Positions 36,193 to 47,380 of a DNA stretch of 64,000 nt are shown here, one piece after another. This DNA comes from Marinobacter manganoxydans MnI7-9 (GTDB taxonomy: Bacteria > Pseudomonadota > Gammaproteobacteria > Pseudomonadales > Oleiphilaceae). The translations under genes were made by a program, and so were the position numbers. The notes under the pieces were generated by a model, which saw only the letters and a list, made by a program, of their open reading frames with translations, did not search any database and was not told the origin of the DNA. Positions within the stretch are counted from its first letter, which is position 1, and each line of letters begins with the position of its first letter. The stretch is from positions 301,920 to 365,919 of the forward strand of contig NZ_AGTR01000084.1 of assembly GCF_000235625.1 (NCBI RefSeq), written 5' to 3'.

Positions 36193-37630
36193 CAGCTATA
36201 ACTCCCGCGGCTGCCAGCCGCGCTGCCACGCCGCCAATATCGCCGGCGCCCTGGGTTATCAGCAGATCGCCGTCCTGCAGCACATTGGCCAGCAGGGACT
36301 CGATTTCCAGGTTGTCTTCAACAAATACCGGTTCCACCTGCCCGCGCTGGCGAATACTGCGGCACAGGGCCCGACCATCGGCCCCCGGAATCGCCGGTTC
36401 GCCGGCGGAATACACGTCCATTAAAAGCAGGCCGTCCACTTCCGAAAGCACCCGGACAAAGTCTTCATAGAGGTCGCGGGTCCGCGTAAAGCGGTGCGGC
36501 TGGTAAAGCATGACCAGACGCCGGTCGGGCCAGGCATCATGTGCAGCCCGGATAACAGCCTCTACCTCCGTCGGGTGGTGACCGTAATCGTCCACCAGGG
36601 TGACCGTGCCCTTGGGGGTCTGGTAATCGCCGTAGACCTGGAACCGGCGACCGACGCCGGCAAATCCGGCCAGCCCGCGGCAGATCGCATCATCGGCAAC
36701 GCCTTCGTCTGTGGCCACGGCTATGGCCGCCAGCGCGTTCAGGACATTGTGTCGGCCCGGCATTTTCAGCTCGACTGTCAGATCACTGCGACCGGCCGGA
36801 CGCTTCACCACAAAGTGGGTCCGCAGACCGTCGGAATTGATGCTCTCGGCCCGGTAATCCGCCTCCGGGTTGTCAATTCCGTAGGTGATGATGGCCCGGG
36901 ATATCCGGGGAATGATCTCCTGAACGTAACCGTCATCGACGCACATCACCGCAACACCGTAAAACGGCAGGTTGTGGAGAAAGTCCACAAAGGTCTGCTT
37001 CAGCTTCTCGACATCGCCGCCATAGGTATCCATATGGTCCGCTTCGATGTTGGTCACCACGGAAATCACCGGCGTCAGATGCAGGAAGGACGCATCACTC
37101 TCGTCTGCCTCCGCCACCAGATAGCGGGAGCCGCCCAACTGGGCGTTGGTGCCGGCGCTGTTCAGCTTGCCGCCAATCACGAAAGTCGGGTCCAGGCCCG
37201 CCTCACCCAGAATGGATGCGATCAGGCTGGTGGTTGTGGTCTTGCCATGGGTTCCAGCGACGGCGATGCCGTGGCGATAGCGCATGATTTCCGCGAGCAT
37301 TTCTGCCCTGGGCACGATCGGCACCCGACGACTGCGGGCCGCCACGACTTCCGGGTTTTCCGCAGACACCGCTGAAGACACCACAACCACATCGGCACTG
37401 GCGCTGTTCTCTTCCCGGTGACCGATCTGCACTTCTACGCCCATACCCTTGAGACGATCGGTAACCGCCCCTTCTTTCAGATCCGATCCGGAAACGTCGT
37501 AGCCCTGATTCTTGAGAACCTCGGCGATGCCGCTCATCCCCGCACCACCAATCCCCACAAAGTGGATGTGACGGATCCGGCGCATTTCAGGCACCTGATA
37601 GACCAGGGGCGGATTATTTGCATCAGCCAT
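36185..37630 (-). CDS. murC: UDP-N-acetylmuramate-L-alanine ligase MurC
   Basis: 481 residues. It adds L-Ala to UDP-MurNAc. [17 protein letters not shown] (23-39) binds the nucleotide sugar, [11 protein letters not shown] is the ATP loop (about 125), and [12 protein letters not shown] and [12 protein letters not shown] follow. The Mur ligase three-domain structure is complete. It overlaps murG at its start (8 bases, ATG-GC-TGA) and ddl at its end. Confidence 0.97.
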   Translation of the reverse strand: MADANNPPLVYQVPEMRRIRHIHFVGIGGAGMSGIAEVLKNQGYDVSGSDLKEGAVTDRLKGMGVEVQIGHREENSASADVVVVSSAVSAENPEVVAARSRRVPIVPRAEMLAEIMRYRHGIAVAGTHGKTTTTSLIASILGEAGLDPTFVIGGKLNSAGTNAQLGGSRYLVAEADESDASFLHLTPVISVVTNIEADHMDTYGGDVEKLKQTFVDFLHNLPFYGVAVMCVDDGYVQEIIPRISRAIITYGIDNPEADYRAESINSDGLRTHFVVKRPAGRSDLTVELKMPGRHNVLNALAAIAVATDEGVADDAICRGLAGFAGVGRRFQVYGDYQTPKGTVTLVDDYGHHPTEVEAVIRAAHDAWPDRRLVMLYQPHRFTRTRDLYEDFVRVLSEVDGLLLMDVYSAGEPAIPGADGRALCRSIRQRGQVEPVFVEDNLEIESLLANVLQDGDLLITQGAGDIGGVAARLAAAGVIAGE

Positions 37631-38708
37631 TGGCGGCCTCCAGACAGTAATTCACGACTCTCTCCGTTGCATCAGGGCGGGCCAATGTTCGGGCGGCCTT
37701 CGCCATTTCGTTTACCCGGTCACGATTCCGGGCCAGATCACCCAGGGTTTCCGCAAGCACCGCCGGGGTCATTTTTGCCTGTGGAATCAGAATGGCTGCC
37801 TTCGCCGACACCATTTGTTGCCCGTTTTTCGTCTGGTGATCATCCACGGCGTGGGGAAGAGGCACCAGGACAGCGCCGATACCCGCGGCGCACAATTCCG
37901 AAACGGTCAACGCGCCTGCCCGGCACAGCACCAGGTCGGCCCACTGATAGGCCTCGGCCATGTCCTTGATGAACGGCTCAACGGCCGCCTCCACGCCATG
38001 CTCCTCATAGGCCTGCTTCGCCGCCTCGGCATGGCGCTCACCACACTGGTGGCGGACCACGGGCCGGTCACCTTCCGGCAACATCGCCAGCGCCTCGGGG
38101 AGCTGCTCATTAAAGACCTGCGCGCCGAGACTGCCGCCGATCACCAGCAATCTGAGAGCACCTTCACGGTCCGCCAGGCGCCTTTCCGGAACAGGCAAGG
38201 CCGCGAGGTCTTCCCGCACCGGATTGCCGGTACAGCGGGTAACCACTTTCGGCCCGAAGCTACCCGGAAAAGCCTCCAGCACGGTTTCTGCAAACCTGAC
38301 CAGGATGCGGTTGGTCATTCCGGCGATGGCGTTCTGTTCATGAATCACCAGCGGCGTACGGTTCAGCCAAGCGGCAACACCACCGGGCCCGGTAACAAAT
38401 CCGCCCATGCCTACAACGCAATCCGGGCGAACCCGGCGCAGGATGGTGAAGGCTTCACCCAGCGCCCGCATCAGCCGGAACGGCGCCAGCAAGAGAGCGA
38501 GCTTACCCTTGCCCCGCAAACCGGAAATATGAATCAGTGACAGCGGGATATCGGTTTCGCCGATCAGCCTCTGTTCCATTCCGCCACTGGCTCCGAGCCA
38601 GTACACCTGGTGGCCACGAGCCTCAAGCGCCCGAGCCGTTGCCAGGGCCGGGAACACGTGCCCGCCGGTACCGCCGGCCATCATCAGGAAGCGACGCTGT
38701 TCAGTCAT
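37623..38708 (-). CDS. murG: Lipid II synthase MurG
   Basis: 361 residues from the ATG at 38708, with GGAGGTG upstream; the open frame extends 31 codons into ftsW but that is not conserved. MurG transfers GlcNAc from UDP-GlcNAc to lipid I at the inner face of the membrane. [15 protein letters not shown] (9-23), [27 protein letters not shown] and [14 protein letters not shown] are the family signatures. It overlaps ftsW and murC by 8 bases each. Confidence 0.97.
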   Translation of the reverse strand: MTEQRRFLMMAGGTGGHVFPALATARALEARGHQVYWLGASGGMEQRLIGETDIPLSLIHISGLRGKGKLALLLAPFRLMRALGEAFTILRRVRPDCVVGMGGFVTGPGGVAAWLNRTPLVIHEQNAIAGMTNRILVRFAETVLEAFPGSFGPKVVTRCTGNPVREDLAALPVPERRLADREGALRLLVIGGSLGAQVFNEQLPEALAMLPEGDRPVVRHQCGERHAEAAKQAYEEHGVEAAVEPFIKDMAEAYQWADLVLCRAGALTVSELCAAGIGAVLVPLPHAVDDHQTKNGQQMVSAKAAILIPQAKMTPAVLAETLGDLARNRDRVNEMAKAARTLARPDATERVVNYCLEAANG

Positions 38709-39900
38709 ACACCGCACCTCCCCGCGCCTTCGGACCGGTTTTCTCTCGGGCCAGCTTTTCCTGATCCAGGCGCTCCATTTCCACACGGGCAAGAACGCCA
38801 ATGCAGATACAGGTAATCATCAGACTGGATCCACCGTAGCTCACCAGCGGCAGAGTCAGCCCCTTGGTTGGCAGAAGCCCGGTGCTGACCGCCATGTTGA
38901 TGCCTGCCTGCAGGCCAATCAGCAGGGTAAGCCCATAGGCAAAACAGGCGCCGAACGGCATGTCCGCCTTCTCGGCCCGGCGGGCAATGACGAATCCGGT
39001 CACCACCAGCAGGGTGAACAGACTAAGTACCAGCAAGGATCCCAGGAGACCGAATTCCTCGGCGATAATGGCGAAGATAAAGTCGGTGTGGGCCTCCGGC
39101 AGATAGAACAGCTTCTGGATGGAGTTACCCAGGCCGACACCACCCCAGTCTCCGCGACCGAAGGCAATTAGGGACTGGGTCAACTGGTAACCGCTGTCGA
39201 ACTGGTCTTTCCAGGGGTCGAGATAACTGACGACCCGCTTCAGACGGTAGGGTTGGGTAACGATCAGAATGGCACCCAGGACCACCAGCGTGCCGATCAG
39301 GGGAACAAACCGGCTAAGCCGAACACCGCTCAGGAAGATCATGCCCGCCGCCGCTGTCACCAGCACCACAGTGGCACCAAAGTCCGGCTGAATAACCAGA
39401 AGCACCGAGGCCAGACCAAGAACCACCAGTGGCTTGAGGAAACCCGGCCAGGTATTGAGCAGTTCATCCCGGCGACGGACCACGTAACCTGCCAGGTAGG
39501 CAATCAGACAGAGCTTCGCCACTTCCGAAACCTGGACGTTGAACAGACCAAACGGGATCCAGCGGGTGGAGCCGTTTACGGTACGTCCCAGCGGCGTAAG
39601 CACCAGCACAAGGGCCAACAGACCGATACCCAGGAGCAGCCAGCCACTGCGCTCCCACCAGGCCACCGGAACATTGACGGCGACCAGCGCCAGCAGGCAA
39701 CCAAGACCGGCAAACATCAGCTGGCGAATCACATAGTGGTAGCTGTTACCCATGGTTTCAGCGGCCATATCCATGGATGCCGAGGAAATCATGACAACGC
39801 CCATCACCAGCAATGCGACCGAACTGATCACCAGCATGGGCAGAGGCTGGACCTCGCCAAGCCATTGGTTCCGGTTCTGCAGGGAAAGATCTGCGTGCAT
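38701..39900 (-). CDS. ftsW: Septal peptidoglycan polymerase FtsW
   Basis: 399 residues from the ATG at 39900, which overlaps the murD TGA (TGATG). A SEDS-family glycosyltransferase with ten transmembrane segments that works with FtsI at the septum. Signature: the C-terminal TKGLTLPLVSYGGSSLMITC (SYGGSS motif), and DFIFAIIAEEFGLLGSLLV upstream. The charged SEDS Asp lies in the conserved loop before the C-terminal helices. It lies between murD and murG. Confidence 0.96.
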   Translation of the reverse strand: MHADLSLQNRNQWLGEVQPLPMLVISSVALLVMGVVMISSASMDMAAETMGNSYHYVIRQLMFAGLGCLLALVAVNVPVAWWERSGWLLLGIGLLALVLVLTPLGRTVNGSTRWIPFGLFNVQVSEVAKLCLIAYLAGYVVRRRDELLNTWPGFLKPLVVLGLASVLLVIQPDFGATVVLVTAAAGMIFLSGVRLSRFVPLIGTLVVLGAILIVTQPYRLKRVVSYLDPWKDQFDSGYQLTQSLIAFGRGDWGGVGLGNSIQKLFYLPEAHTDFIFAIIAEEFGLLGSLLVLSLFTLLVVTGFVIARRAEKADMPFGACFAYGLTLLIGLQAGINMAVSTGLLPTKGLTLPLVSYGGSSLMITCICIGVLARVEMERLDQEKLAREKTGPKARGGAVYD

Positions 39901-41240
39901 CACAGGGCCTCCACCAGAGAACGGAACTGGTCACCGCGATCGAGATAATCACGGAACATGTCAAAGCTCGCGCAGGCCGGCGAGAGCAATACCCGATCCC
40001 CGGGCACCGCCAGCTCGGCGGAACGGGCGACCGCCTCGGCGAGGCTGTCCATCCGATGAACCGGAATACCGCTGCCCAGCACATCGGCGATGGCCGGCGC
40101 ATCGCGACCGATCAACAGCACAGCCCGGCAATGCAGGGCAATGGGCGCTTCCAGGGCGGTAAAATCGGCACCTTTGCCGTCACCCCCGGCGATCAGCACG
40201 ACCTTGCCATTGTCTGGTGCAAGGCTTTCAACGGCGGCCACTGTGGCTCCGACATTGGTGCCCTTGGAATCATTGATGAAATCCACATCGTTCAGCCGGC
40301 GCACAAACTCGCAGCGATGCGGCAGCCCCGGAAATTCACGGGCGACCGTCAACATCACATCCATGGGCAGACCAGCGGCATGGCCCAGTGCCAGAGCGGC
40401 CATCACGTTGCTGATGTTGTGATGACCCATCAGCTTCAACTCGCTGGCCAGCAAGAGGTTATCAAACCCGAAGGTAATCCAGGTGCCCTGGTCATCGTCC
40501 CGGGTGCTGAACGTCTCCGGATTCACCCGATGGAAGCCGAAACACAGGAACCTCAGGTTGTCCCTTGCCATGGGTGTGCTCAAGGCATCGTCCAGATTAA
40601 CAATGGCGTTCTTGCAACCCCGGAATATCCGCTGCTTGGCCTGGAAATACGCCATCTTGTTGGGGTAACGGTCCATGTGGTCGTCACTGAGGTTGAGCAC
40701 CGTTGCCGCAAGGGCGTTCAGCTCGTCCGTGGTCTCAAGCTGGAAACTCGAAAGCTCGAGCACATACAGGTCTGCGCCCTGGCCAAGAAGATCAAGGGCC
40801 GGGGTACCGATATTGCCGCCAACGGCGACGTTCCGGCCCGCCGCTCTGGCCATCTCACCCACCAGTGTGGTGACGGTGGTTTTGCCATTGGAGCCAGTGA
40901 TCGCGACGATCGGCGCATCGGCAGCCTCGGCGAACAGATCAATGTCACCCCGGATTCTTGCTCCCTGGCGGGCGGCAGCTGCAATGGCTGGTTCGGCAAT
41001 GCTGATTCCCGGGCTGACCACCAGTTCGTTGAAACCGGCAAACAGCTCTGCGTCAAAGGTCCCGAGGTGTACCGGAATATCCGGCCAACCGACCTTCAGC
41101 TGATCAAGACCCGGAGGAGCCGTGCGGCTATCGGCCACAGCAACGTCCCGCCCCTTTTCGGACAGATAGCGCACGCAGGAAAGCCCGGTTTTACCGAGCC
41201 CTACGATCAGTGTGCGACGATCCGAAACAATGACACTCAT
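39900..41240 (-). CDS. murD: UDP-MurNAc-L-alanine-D-glutamate ligase MurD
   Basis: 446 residues. It adds D-Glu to UDP-MurNAc-L-Ala. GLGKTGLSCVRYL (15-27) binds UDP, ITGSNGKTTVTTL is the ATP loop (about 114-126), ELSSFQLETTD, LNLSDDHMDRY and the late NDSKGTN are all conserved. Its stop shares bases with the ftsW ATG; mraY ends 15 bases upstream. Confidence 0.97.
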   Translation of the reverse strand: MSVIVSDRRTLIVGLGKTGLSCVRYLSEKGRDVAVADSRTAPPGLDQLKVGWPDIPVHLGTFDAELFAGFNELVVSPGISIAEPAIAAAARQGARIRGDIDLFAEAADAPIVAITGSNGKTTVTTLVGEMARAAGRNVAVGGNIGTPALDLLGQGADLYVLELSSFQLETTDELNALAATVLNLSDDHMDRYPNKMAYFQAKQRIFRGCKNAIVNLDDALSTPMARDNLRFLCFGFHRVNPETFSTRDDDQGTWITFGFDNLLLASELKLMGHHNISNVMAALALGHAAGLPMDVMLTVAREFPGLPHRCEFVRRLNDVDFINDSKGTNVGATVAAVESLAPDNGKVVLIAGGDGKGADFTALEAPIALHCRAVLLIGRDAPAIADVLGSGIPVHRMDSLAEAVARSAELAVPGDRVLLSPACASFDMFRDYLDRGDQFRSLVEAL

Positions 41241-41255
41241 AGTTGCAGCGCTTTC

Positions 41256-42341
41256 CTATCTCAGTTTCAGACTGGCAATGCCAATCAGGACCAGAACGAC
41301 CGTGATAACCCAGAACCGGACAATCACTCGTGGCTCCGGCCAGCCTTTCAGTTCAAAGTGGTGATGCAGCGGCGCCATGCGGAATATCCGCCGCCCGGTC
41401 AGACGGAAGGACGCTACCTGCAGGATCACTGACACGGTTTCCATCACGAACACACCGCCCATGATGAACAGCACTATTTCCTGGCGAACAATCACCGCGA
41501 CCACACCCAGGGCGGCACCGAGGGCCAAGGCGCCCACATCCCCCATGAAAACCTGAGCCGGGTAGGTGTTGAACCAGAGGAAACCAAGCCCGGCGCCAAC
41601 GAGTGCGCCGCAGAATACGATAAGCTCCCCGGTGCCCGGGAGATGCGGGATCAACAGGTAATTGGCGAACTGGGCGTGCCCGGACAGGTAAGCGAAGATA
41701 CCAAGCGCTCCGGCGACCATCACCGTTGGCATGATTGCCAGACCATCCAGGCCGTCCGTCAGGTTGACGGCGTTGCTGCTGCCAACGATCACGAAATAGG
41801 TGAGCAGAATGAACAGCACCGGGCCAAGGGTGAGGGATACCTGCTTTACAAAGGGCACATACAGGGACGTCTCCTGAGGCAAGGCGGAACTGAAGAACAA
41901 CACTACAGCCGCCGTAGCGCCGATAACCGACTGCCAAAAATACTTCCAGCGGGCCGGCAGGCCCCGCGGGTTACGCTCCACCACTTTGCGATAGTCATCA
42001 ACCCAGCCGATTGCGCCGAACAGGAGCGTCACCAGCAGGGTGACCCAGACGTAGCGGTTACCAAGATCCGCCCAGAGAAGCGTACTGATGCCAATGGCTA
42101 CCAGGATCAGTGCGCCACCCATAGTCGGGGTGCCAGCTTTGCTGAGATGGGTTTGCGGACCGTCATCTCTCACCGCCTGACCAATCTGGTACTGGCTCAG
42201 CTTGCGGATCATCACGGGGCCGATGATCAGCGAAATCAGCAGCGCGGTGAGTGTGCCCAGAATTCCACGCAGGGTCAGGTACTGAAACACAGTCAGTGCG
42301 GAGAAATACTGTGATAGGACCTCTGTCAGCCAGAGCAGCAT
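41256..42341 (-). CDS. mraY: Phospho-MurNAc-pentapeptide transferase MraY
   Basis: 361 residues, ten transmembrane segments. It makes lipid I from UDP-MurNAc-pentapeptide and undecaprenyl phosphate. Signatures: KAGTPTMGG near residue 68-76, [16 protein letters not shown] (about 185-200) with the catalytic Asp, [15 protein letters not shown], and the C-terminal [11 protein letters not shown] with the Mg-binding His cluster. Start overlaps the murF end by 16 bases. Confidence 0.97.
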   Translation of the reverse strand: MLLWLTEVLSQYFSALTVFQYLTLRGILGTLTALLISLIIGPVMIRKLSQYQIGQAVRDDGPQTHLSKAGTPTMGGALILVAIGISTLLWADLGNRYVWVTLLVTLLFGAIGWVDDYRKVVERNPRGLPARWKYFWQSVIGATAAVVLFFSSALPQETSLYVPFVKQVSLTLGPVLFILLTYFVIVGSSNAVNLTDGLDGLAIMPTVMVAGALGIFAYLSGHAQFANYLLIPHLPGTGELIVFCGALVGAGLGFLWFNTYPAQVFMGDVGALALGAALGVVAVIVRQEIVLFIMGGVFVMETVSVILQVASFRLTGRRIFRMAPLHHHFELKGWPEPRVIVRFWVITVVLVLIGIASLKLR

Positions 42342-43714
42342 GAGTTATTCACCTTTTCTTTAATTCCCTCCACCACACGCTCCATGGCGGAACTGCGAGA
42401 ACCCTTGACCAGCACTGTCAATGGTGTGTTTTTATCCCCAATCGTCGATTCAACGGCCTGCTCATGGCTCAGCCCGAGTTCCGTGGACTCGCCAAACCCG
42501 TCGGCATAACCTTCACAACCCGACCCCACGGTAATCAGTCGATCGATACCATGCTCCCGGGCGCACACTCCAACTTCCCTGTGCAACGCATTTGCCTTGG
42601 CGCCAAGCTCTGCCATGGCACCGAGTACAGCAATCTTCTGACCTGCACGGCCGGCCAGCACGCCGAGCGCGGCTTTCATGGACGACGGGTTGGCGTTGTA
42701 ACTGTCGTCAATCAGCGTCATTTCCGGCGACAACTCCAAGACCTGAAGCCGCCCTTTCACCGGCGCAACACTTGCCAGCCCTGCAACAATCGCCTGATCA
42801 CTGGCACCCAACTCACGGGTTGCCGCGATGGCAAGCAGCATGTTGGTGATGTTGTGATCGCCCTCCAGGCCCAGCGTGACCCTGCATAGCCAGCCGTTCG
42901 AGCCGCTGATCTGAAAGGTTCTGGTTCCGGCGTCCTGGCCCTCAATGACTGCGTGATAATCCGCCTCGGCGCCGAGACGGCTGACACCTGCGACGCGGCG
43001 GGCCCCGGCTCGGGTGCGCCACTGCGCGAAGGCCGGATCGTCACCGTTGAGCACCATCAGACCGTCTGACGCGACGCCGTCAATGATTTCGCCCTTGGCC
43101 AGGACAATGTTCTCGTAGCTGCCAAACCCTTCCAGATGAGCCTCGCCAGCATTCGTGAGAATGGCAACGCGGGGCTTTGCCAGGGCGACGGTATGGGCAA
43201 TTTCACCCAACCCACTGGCACCCAGTTCAATCACACCGTACTGGTGTTCCGGAGAAAGGCCGAACAGCGTAAGCGGGACGCCGATGTGATTGTTCAGGTT
43301 GCCTTTCGTTGAAAGCGTCTTGCCCATCTGCGACAGAATGGCGGCGCACATTTCCTTGACGGTGGTCTTGCCGCTGCTGCCAGTGATCGCGAGGATGGCC
43401 GCTGTGCTTTCTTCACGGTTGGCGGCCGCTAGCCGGGCAAGGGCCTCCAGTGTGTCATTCACTACCAACTGAGGCAGAGCCAGGTTGGTATCAGGCGTAT
43501 CGACCACCAGGCCAACTGCGCCTTTATCCATGGCCTGTTGCAGGAAACGATGGCCATCGAAATTTTCGCCGCGCAGGGCCACAAACAGCTGGCCAGGCTC
43601 AAGGGTGCGGGTATCAGTGGAAACTCCGGCGAAGCTCACCGACGCAAGGTCGCCCGAAGCGCACTGGGCGCCCAGCCAACCCTTGGCTTCCGCCAGCGAA
43701 AAGGCGCGCATCAT
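42326..43714 (-). CDS. murF: UDP-MurNAc-tripeptide-D-alanyl-D-alanine ligase MurF
   Basis: 462 residues. It adds D-Ala-D-Ala, completing UDP-MurNAc-pentapeptide. [18 protein letters not shown] (46-63), [13 protein letters not shown] (ATP loop, about 109-121), [14 protein letters not shown] and [17 protein letters not shown] are diagnostic. It starts within an ATGA overlap with murE and ends 16 bases inside mraY. Confidence 0.97.
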   Translation of the reverse strand: MMRAFSLAEAKGWLGAQCASGDLASVSFAGVSTDTRTLEPGQLFVALRGENFDGHRFLQQAMDKGAVGLVVDTPDTNLALPQLVVNDTLEALARLAAANREESTAAILAITGSSGKTTVKEMCAAILSQMGKTLSTKGNLNNHIGVPLTLFGLSPEHQYGVIELGASGLGEIAHTVALAKPRVAILTNAGEAHLEGFGSYENIVLAKGEIIDGVASDGLMVLNGDDPAFAQWRTRAGARRVAGVSRLGAEADYHAVIEGQDAGTRTFQISGSNGWLCRVTLGLEGDHNITNMLLAIAATRELGASDQAIVAGLASVAPVKGRLQVLELSPEMTLIDDSYNANPSSMKAALGVLAGRAGQKIAVLGAMAELGAKANALHREVGVCAREHGIDRLITVGSGCEGYADGFGESTELGLSHEQAVESTIGDKNTPLTVLVKGSRSSAMERVVEGIKEKVNNSCCSG

Positions 43715-45195
43715 GCCACACCCCCATTGAGTTTCAAGACGTGGCGAACCTGCTCCGCATCACTGAACGGGTATTTCTGGCCGGCGATTTCCTGATAAGC
43801 CTCGTGGCCTTTCCCTGCGATCAGAACTACGTCGTTTGGCGTGGCCGAGCGGATCGTTGACTGAATGGCCTCGGCCCGGTCATGGATAACAGAGACCCGG
43901 GCAGCGTCCGTGAAACCGGCGAGGATGTGCCGCGCAATTGTTTCGGGGTCCTCACTGCGGGGATTGTCATCAGTAACGACCACCCGATCTGCAAGCCTCT
44001 CGGCTTCCCGGGCCATTTCCGGACGTTTACCGGCATCACGGTCACCGCCGCAACCAAACACGCACACCAGTTCACCGGTAACGTGTGGACGCAGTGCTGT
44101 CAGAGCATTGGCGAGGGCATCCGGGGTGTGGGCGTAATCGACCACCACCCTGACACCATTAGCACCCACAAACCGCTCCAGCCTGCCCGGTGGCGGTGTG
44201 AGCCGACCCACAGCCTGCTGCACGCGCTCGATCGGCACGCCAAGCGTCAGAACCGTTGCCATAGCCGCCAACACATTGCTCGCGTTGAAACTTCCCATCA
44301 GCGGAACCGAGACAACAAACCGGCTCCACTCGCCATCGACCTCAGCTTCAAAGCCTTCGTCGGTTGGTCGGAATTCCCGTAACCAGAGCTCGGTCTGGGC
44401 CTCGTGCAGGCTGTAGCGCACGCGATCACATTTGCCGTCCAGCTGTTCGAAGAGCTGTCGACCAAATGGATCGTCAAAGTTGATCACTGAAAAGTGCAGT
44501 TCCTCTCGCTCGAACAGCCGGGCCTTGGCTGCGCCGTATGCTTCCATGGAGCCGTGGTAGTCGAGATGATCCCGGGTGAGATTGGTAAACACGGCCCCGG
44601 TCATGGAGATGTTGTCCACCCGGCCCTGATCCAGTGCATGGGAGGACACCTCCATCACTGCAGCGCGACCTTCCTGCTTTACAATCCGGGACAGGACCCG
44701 GTTAACCTGAACCGCATCCGGCGTGGTGTGAGTTGCCGGTTGAAGCGCACCGGGCATGCCATACCCCAAGGTGCCCAGGATGCCACAGGGGGTCCCCGTT
44801 TCTTTAAGCAGCTGTGCGACGTACTGGCAGACCGACGTCTTGCCATTGGTTCCGGTCACGCCAATCAGGCGAAGTCGTTGCGACGGATGCTCGAAAAAGC
44901 GATCAGCGATTCGCCCCACCAGACTGCGTAGGCCAGCGACAGGTACGATCAAGGCACCGTGGTGTTCGGTGCACTCTCCCGCCTGCTGCGCTTCCAGGAG
45001 GATGACAGTTGCGCCCGCTGCAATGGCCTTATCGACATAGAAGTCAGCCGGCGTTCGGGCGCCCGAGAGGGCGATAAAGGCATCGCCGGAGGCGACTTCC
45101 CGACTGTCGGTTTTCAGTCCGTGGATGGTCACGTCGAACACCGACGGAACCACTACGATACCCTGCAATAACGTGCTGAGAGATGTGATGCACAT
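43711..45195 (-). CDS. murE: UDP-MurNAc-L-Ala-D-Glu-meso-diaminopimelate ligase MurE
   Basis: 494 residues. It adds the third stem residue. The specificity motif is DNPRSEDP (about 415-422), which marks meso-diaminopimelate as substrate, as in other Gram-negatives. GVTGTNGKTSVCQYVAQLL (112-130) is the ATP loop, and VMEVSSHALDQGRV and VVVDYAHTPDALANAL are typical. It is 4 bases downstream of ftsI and overlaps murF by ATGA. Confidence 0.97.
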   Translation of the reverse strand: MCITSLSTLLQGIVVVPSVFDVTIHGLKTDSREVASGDAFIALSGARTPADFYVDKAIAAGATVILLEAQQAGECTEHHGALIVPVAGLRSLVGRIADRFFEHPSQRLRLIGVTGTNGKTSVCQYVAQLLKETGTPCGILGTLGYGMPGALQPATHTTPDAVQVNRVLSRIVKQEGRAAVMEVSSHALDQGRVDNISMTGAVFTNLTRDHLDYHGSMEAYGAAKARLFEREELHFSVINFDDPFGRQLFEQLDGKCDRVRYSLHEAQTELWLREFRPTDEGFEAEVDGEWSRFVVSVPLMGSFNASNVLAAMATVLTLGVPIERVQQAVGRLTPPPGRLERFVGANGVRVVVDYAHTPDALANALTALRPHVTGELVCVFGCGGDRDAGKRPEMAREAERLADRVVVTDDNPRSEDPETIARHILAGFTDAARVSVIHDRAEAIQSTIRSATPNDVVLIAGKGHEAYQEIAGQKYPFSDAEQVRHVLKLNGGVA

Positions 45196-45199
45196 AGGC

Positions 45200-46987
45200 C
45201 TACCCTCGCTCTCCGGATGCAGAAGCAGCCATTTCGGCCTCTCCCACTTCCAGTTCAGGCTTCACATTCAACAGTCGCAGTGCGTCACTCATCACCCGTG
45301 AGAATACTGGCGCGGCCACTTCACCACCGTAGTATTCTCCGGACTGCGGCGCATCAACGGCCACAACCGTAACCAGCCTCGGGTTATCAATAGGCGCCAT
45401 ACCGGCAAAAATCGCCTTGTACTGGCTATCCTCGTAACCCTGGGCCCCAACAAGATGAACAGTCCCGGTCTTGCCACCAGCCGAGTAGAATCCAGGCTGG
45501 GCCCGCTTACCGGTACCCCTTGAAACGGCCTCGCGCAGCATATTGCGAACCTGGAGGGTGACCTGCTCCGAGAGCACTCGCTGCCCCTCCGGCTTCTTGT
45601 CCTGCCGGACCAGGCTCAGGGGATAACGCACGCCACCATTGGCGATCACCATATAGGCCTGGGCCAATTGAAGAGCGTTCACGCTCATACCGTATCCATA
45701 AGACAGTGTCGCCTCTTCCACGGGGCGCCACTTGGGTGGCGATGGCAATACGCCCACGGCTTCGCCGGGAAAACCGATCCCCGTTGGCTGGCCAAGCCCC
45801 AGACGGGCGTAAAGATCACGAATCACATCGCCGCCAAGGTCGGTAGCAATCCGGCTGATTCCGACGTTGCTGGACTTGACGATGATCTCGGTCATATCCA
45901 TGACGCCATAGTTGCGATGATCCCGGATGGTGAAACGACCGAAACGGCGAAAACCCGGGTTGGTATCAATGGTGCTGTTAACCGAGTAGCTGCCGGATTC
46001 CAGAGCCGCCGCCGTGGTGATCGGCTTCATGGTTGAGCCTGGCTCGAACAGGTCGGTGATAGCCTTGTTTCGAAGATTCTCCGCTGCGAGCTGACTGCGG
46101 TCATTGGGGTTATAGGACCCCTGGTTGACCATCGCCAGGACCTCACCGGTATCCACGTCGAGCATGACCAGCGTACCCCCTCTGGCATTATGAGCCGTCA
46201 CCACAGCCTTGAGTTCGCGATAGGCCAGGTACTGGAGGCGCAGGTCGATGCTGAGGGCGAGGTTCTGGCCGGGGCTGGCATCGCGAATCAGGGTCAGATC
46301 CTTGATAACCCGGCCACGGTTGTCTTTCAGGACCCGCTTCCGGCCGGTTTCACCGGACAGCCACTGGTTGTAGGCGAGTTCGATCCCTTCCTGCCCGCGT
46401 TCGTCGATATCGGTGAAGCCCACAACGTGAGCGGTGACTTCACCTGCAGGGTAATAGCGACGGTATTCCTGACGGGTGTATATCCCGTCAATCTCCAGTT
46501 CGAGAACCTTTCTGGCCAGATCCGGCTGAACCTTGCGGCGCAGATAGATGAATTCCCGCCCGGAGTATTCTTCGAGACGCTGCCGGAGAGAGGCTTCATT
46601 GATATCGAGCAGCCGCGCAAGGTTGGTGAGTCGCGCCTCGGAGGGATTGGCTTCAGAAGGATTCGCCCAGATGGTCTGCACTGGCGTGCTGACGGCCAGC
46701 GGCTCGTCATAACGATCGGTGACAACACCACGATGAGCATCAATACTCTCAACCCGGATGGTCCGGACATCACCCTGTTTACGCAGAAAGTCGTTATCCA
46801 CGACGTGGAGGTCGACCAGACGCCATCCAAGTACACCAACGACCAGGAGAAAGACGCCCACGACGGAGCCAAAGCGCCAGGCTGCCAGCCCGGACGCCAA
46901 ACGCTGCCCCCATGTTGTCTTCTTTCCCTGATCGGACACGTCGATCACCCTGAATCGTTGTTGTTTTCGTTTATTATCGGTTTGCAA
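45200..46987 (-). CDS. ftsI: Septal transpeptidase FtsI (PBP3)
   Basis: 595 residues. A short cytoplasmic N-terminus, one transmembrane segment (about 37-54), a pedestal domain and a class B penicillin-binding domain. Catalytic motifs: S-x-x-K as EPGSTMKPI (Ser about 316), SxN as KSSNVGI (about 370), KTG as GGKTGTVHL (about 510). It cross-links septal peptidoglycan with FtsW. Its start overlaps ftsL by 14 bases. Confidence 0.97.
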   Translation of the reverse strand: MQTDNKRKQQRFRVIDVSDQGKKTTWGQRLASGLAAWRFGSVVGVFLLVVGVLGWRLVDLHVVDNDFLRKQGDVRTIRVESIDAHRGVVTDRYDEPLAVSTPVQTIWANPSEANPSEARLTNLARLLDINEASLRQRLEEYSGREFIYLRRKVQPDLARKVLELEIDGIYTRQEYRRYYPAGEVTAHVVGFTDIDERGQEGIELAYNQWLSGETGRKRVLKDNRGRVIKDLTLIRDASPGQNLALSIDLRLQYLAYRELKAVVTAHNARGGTLVMLDVDTGEVLAMVNQGSYNPNDRSQLAAENLRNKAITDLFEPGSTMKPITTAAALESGSYSVNSTIDTNPGFRRFGRFTIRDHRNYGVMDMTEIIVKSSNVGISRIATDLGGDVIRDLYARLGLGQPTGIGFPGEAVGVLPSPPKWRPVEEATLSYGYGMSVNALQLAQAYMVIANGGVRYPLSLVRQDKKPEGQRVLSEQVTLQVRNMLREAVSRGTGKRAQPGFYSAGGKTGTVHLVGAQGYEDSQYKAIFAGMAPIDNPRLVTVVAVDAPQSGEYYGGEVAAPVFSRVMSDALRLLNVKPELEVGEAEMAASASGERG

Positions 46988-47378
46988 CCGGCGACATCAG
47001 CGGTACCAGCACAATATCCTGGCGCCCCGGCACTACCATGCTGAAACGCTCAGCCGCCAGCTTTTCGACTCGACCGTGGGCACTAAGCGCACTTTGTTCA
47101 AGCAGCAGCTGACTCCATTCACTTTGATAGCGGTCGCGCTCGGACTGAAGCTGCGACAGGGTATTAAAGAGCTCCCGGTTCTCGTGGGCGCTCACCACCA
47201 CGCCGATGGAGGACGCCAGCAACACGGCCACCAGCCCAAGCGAGACCAGCACTTTGCCCTGCCGGGTCGCAGCGAATACCTGCCTTGAAATCCGGACCGC
47301 AGTTGCAACACCGTCGCGGACCTTCTGCTTGTTGAGCTTTGCCGTTTTTACCGGCTCTTCAATGGCTACCGCGCCCAT
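46974..47378 (-). CDS. ftsL: Cell-division protein FtsL
   Basis: 134 residues. A cytoplasmic basic N-terminus of about 42 residues, one transmembrane segment (about 43-64) and a periplasmic coiled coil (ENRELFNTLSQLQSERDRYQ) ending at a RVEKLAAERFSMVVP motif typical of FtsL. It forms the FtsQLB complex and activates FtsWI. The N-terminal part is longer than in E. coli FtsL (121 residues). It sits 2 bases after rsmH and overlaps ftsI. Confidence 0.92.
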   Translation of the reverse strand: MGAVAIEEPVKTAKLNKQKVRDGVATAVRISRQVFAATRQGKVLVSLGLVAVLLASSIGVVVSAHENRELFNTLSQLQSERDRYQSEWSQLLLEQSALSAHGRVEKLAAERFSMVVPGRQDIVLVPLMSPVANR

Positions 47379-47380
47379 GG

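Noticed and set aside
40056-41432. 458-codon plus-strand frame over murD
   Set aside because: Shadow of murD; no motif.
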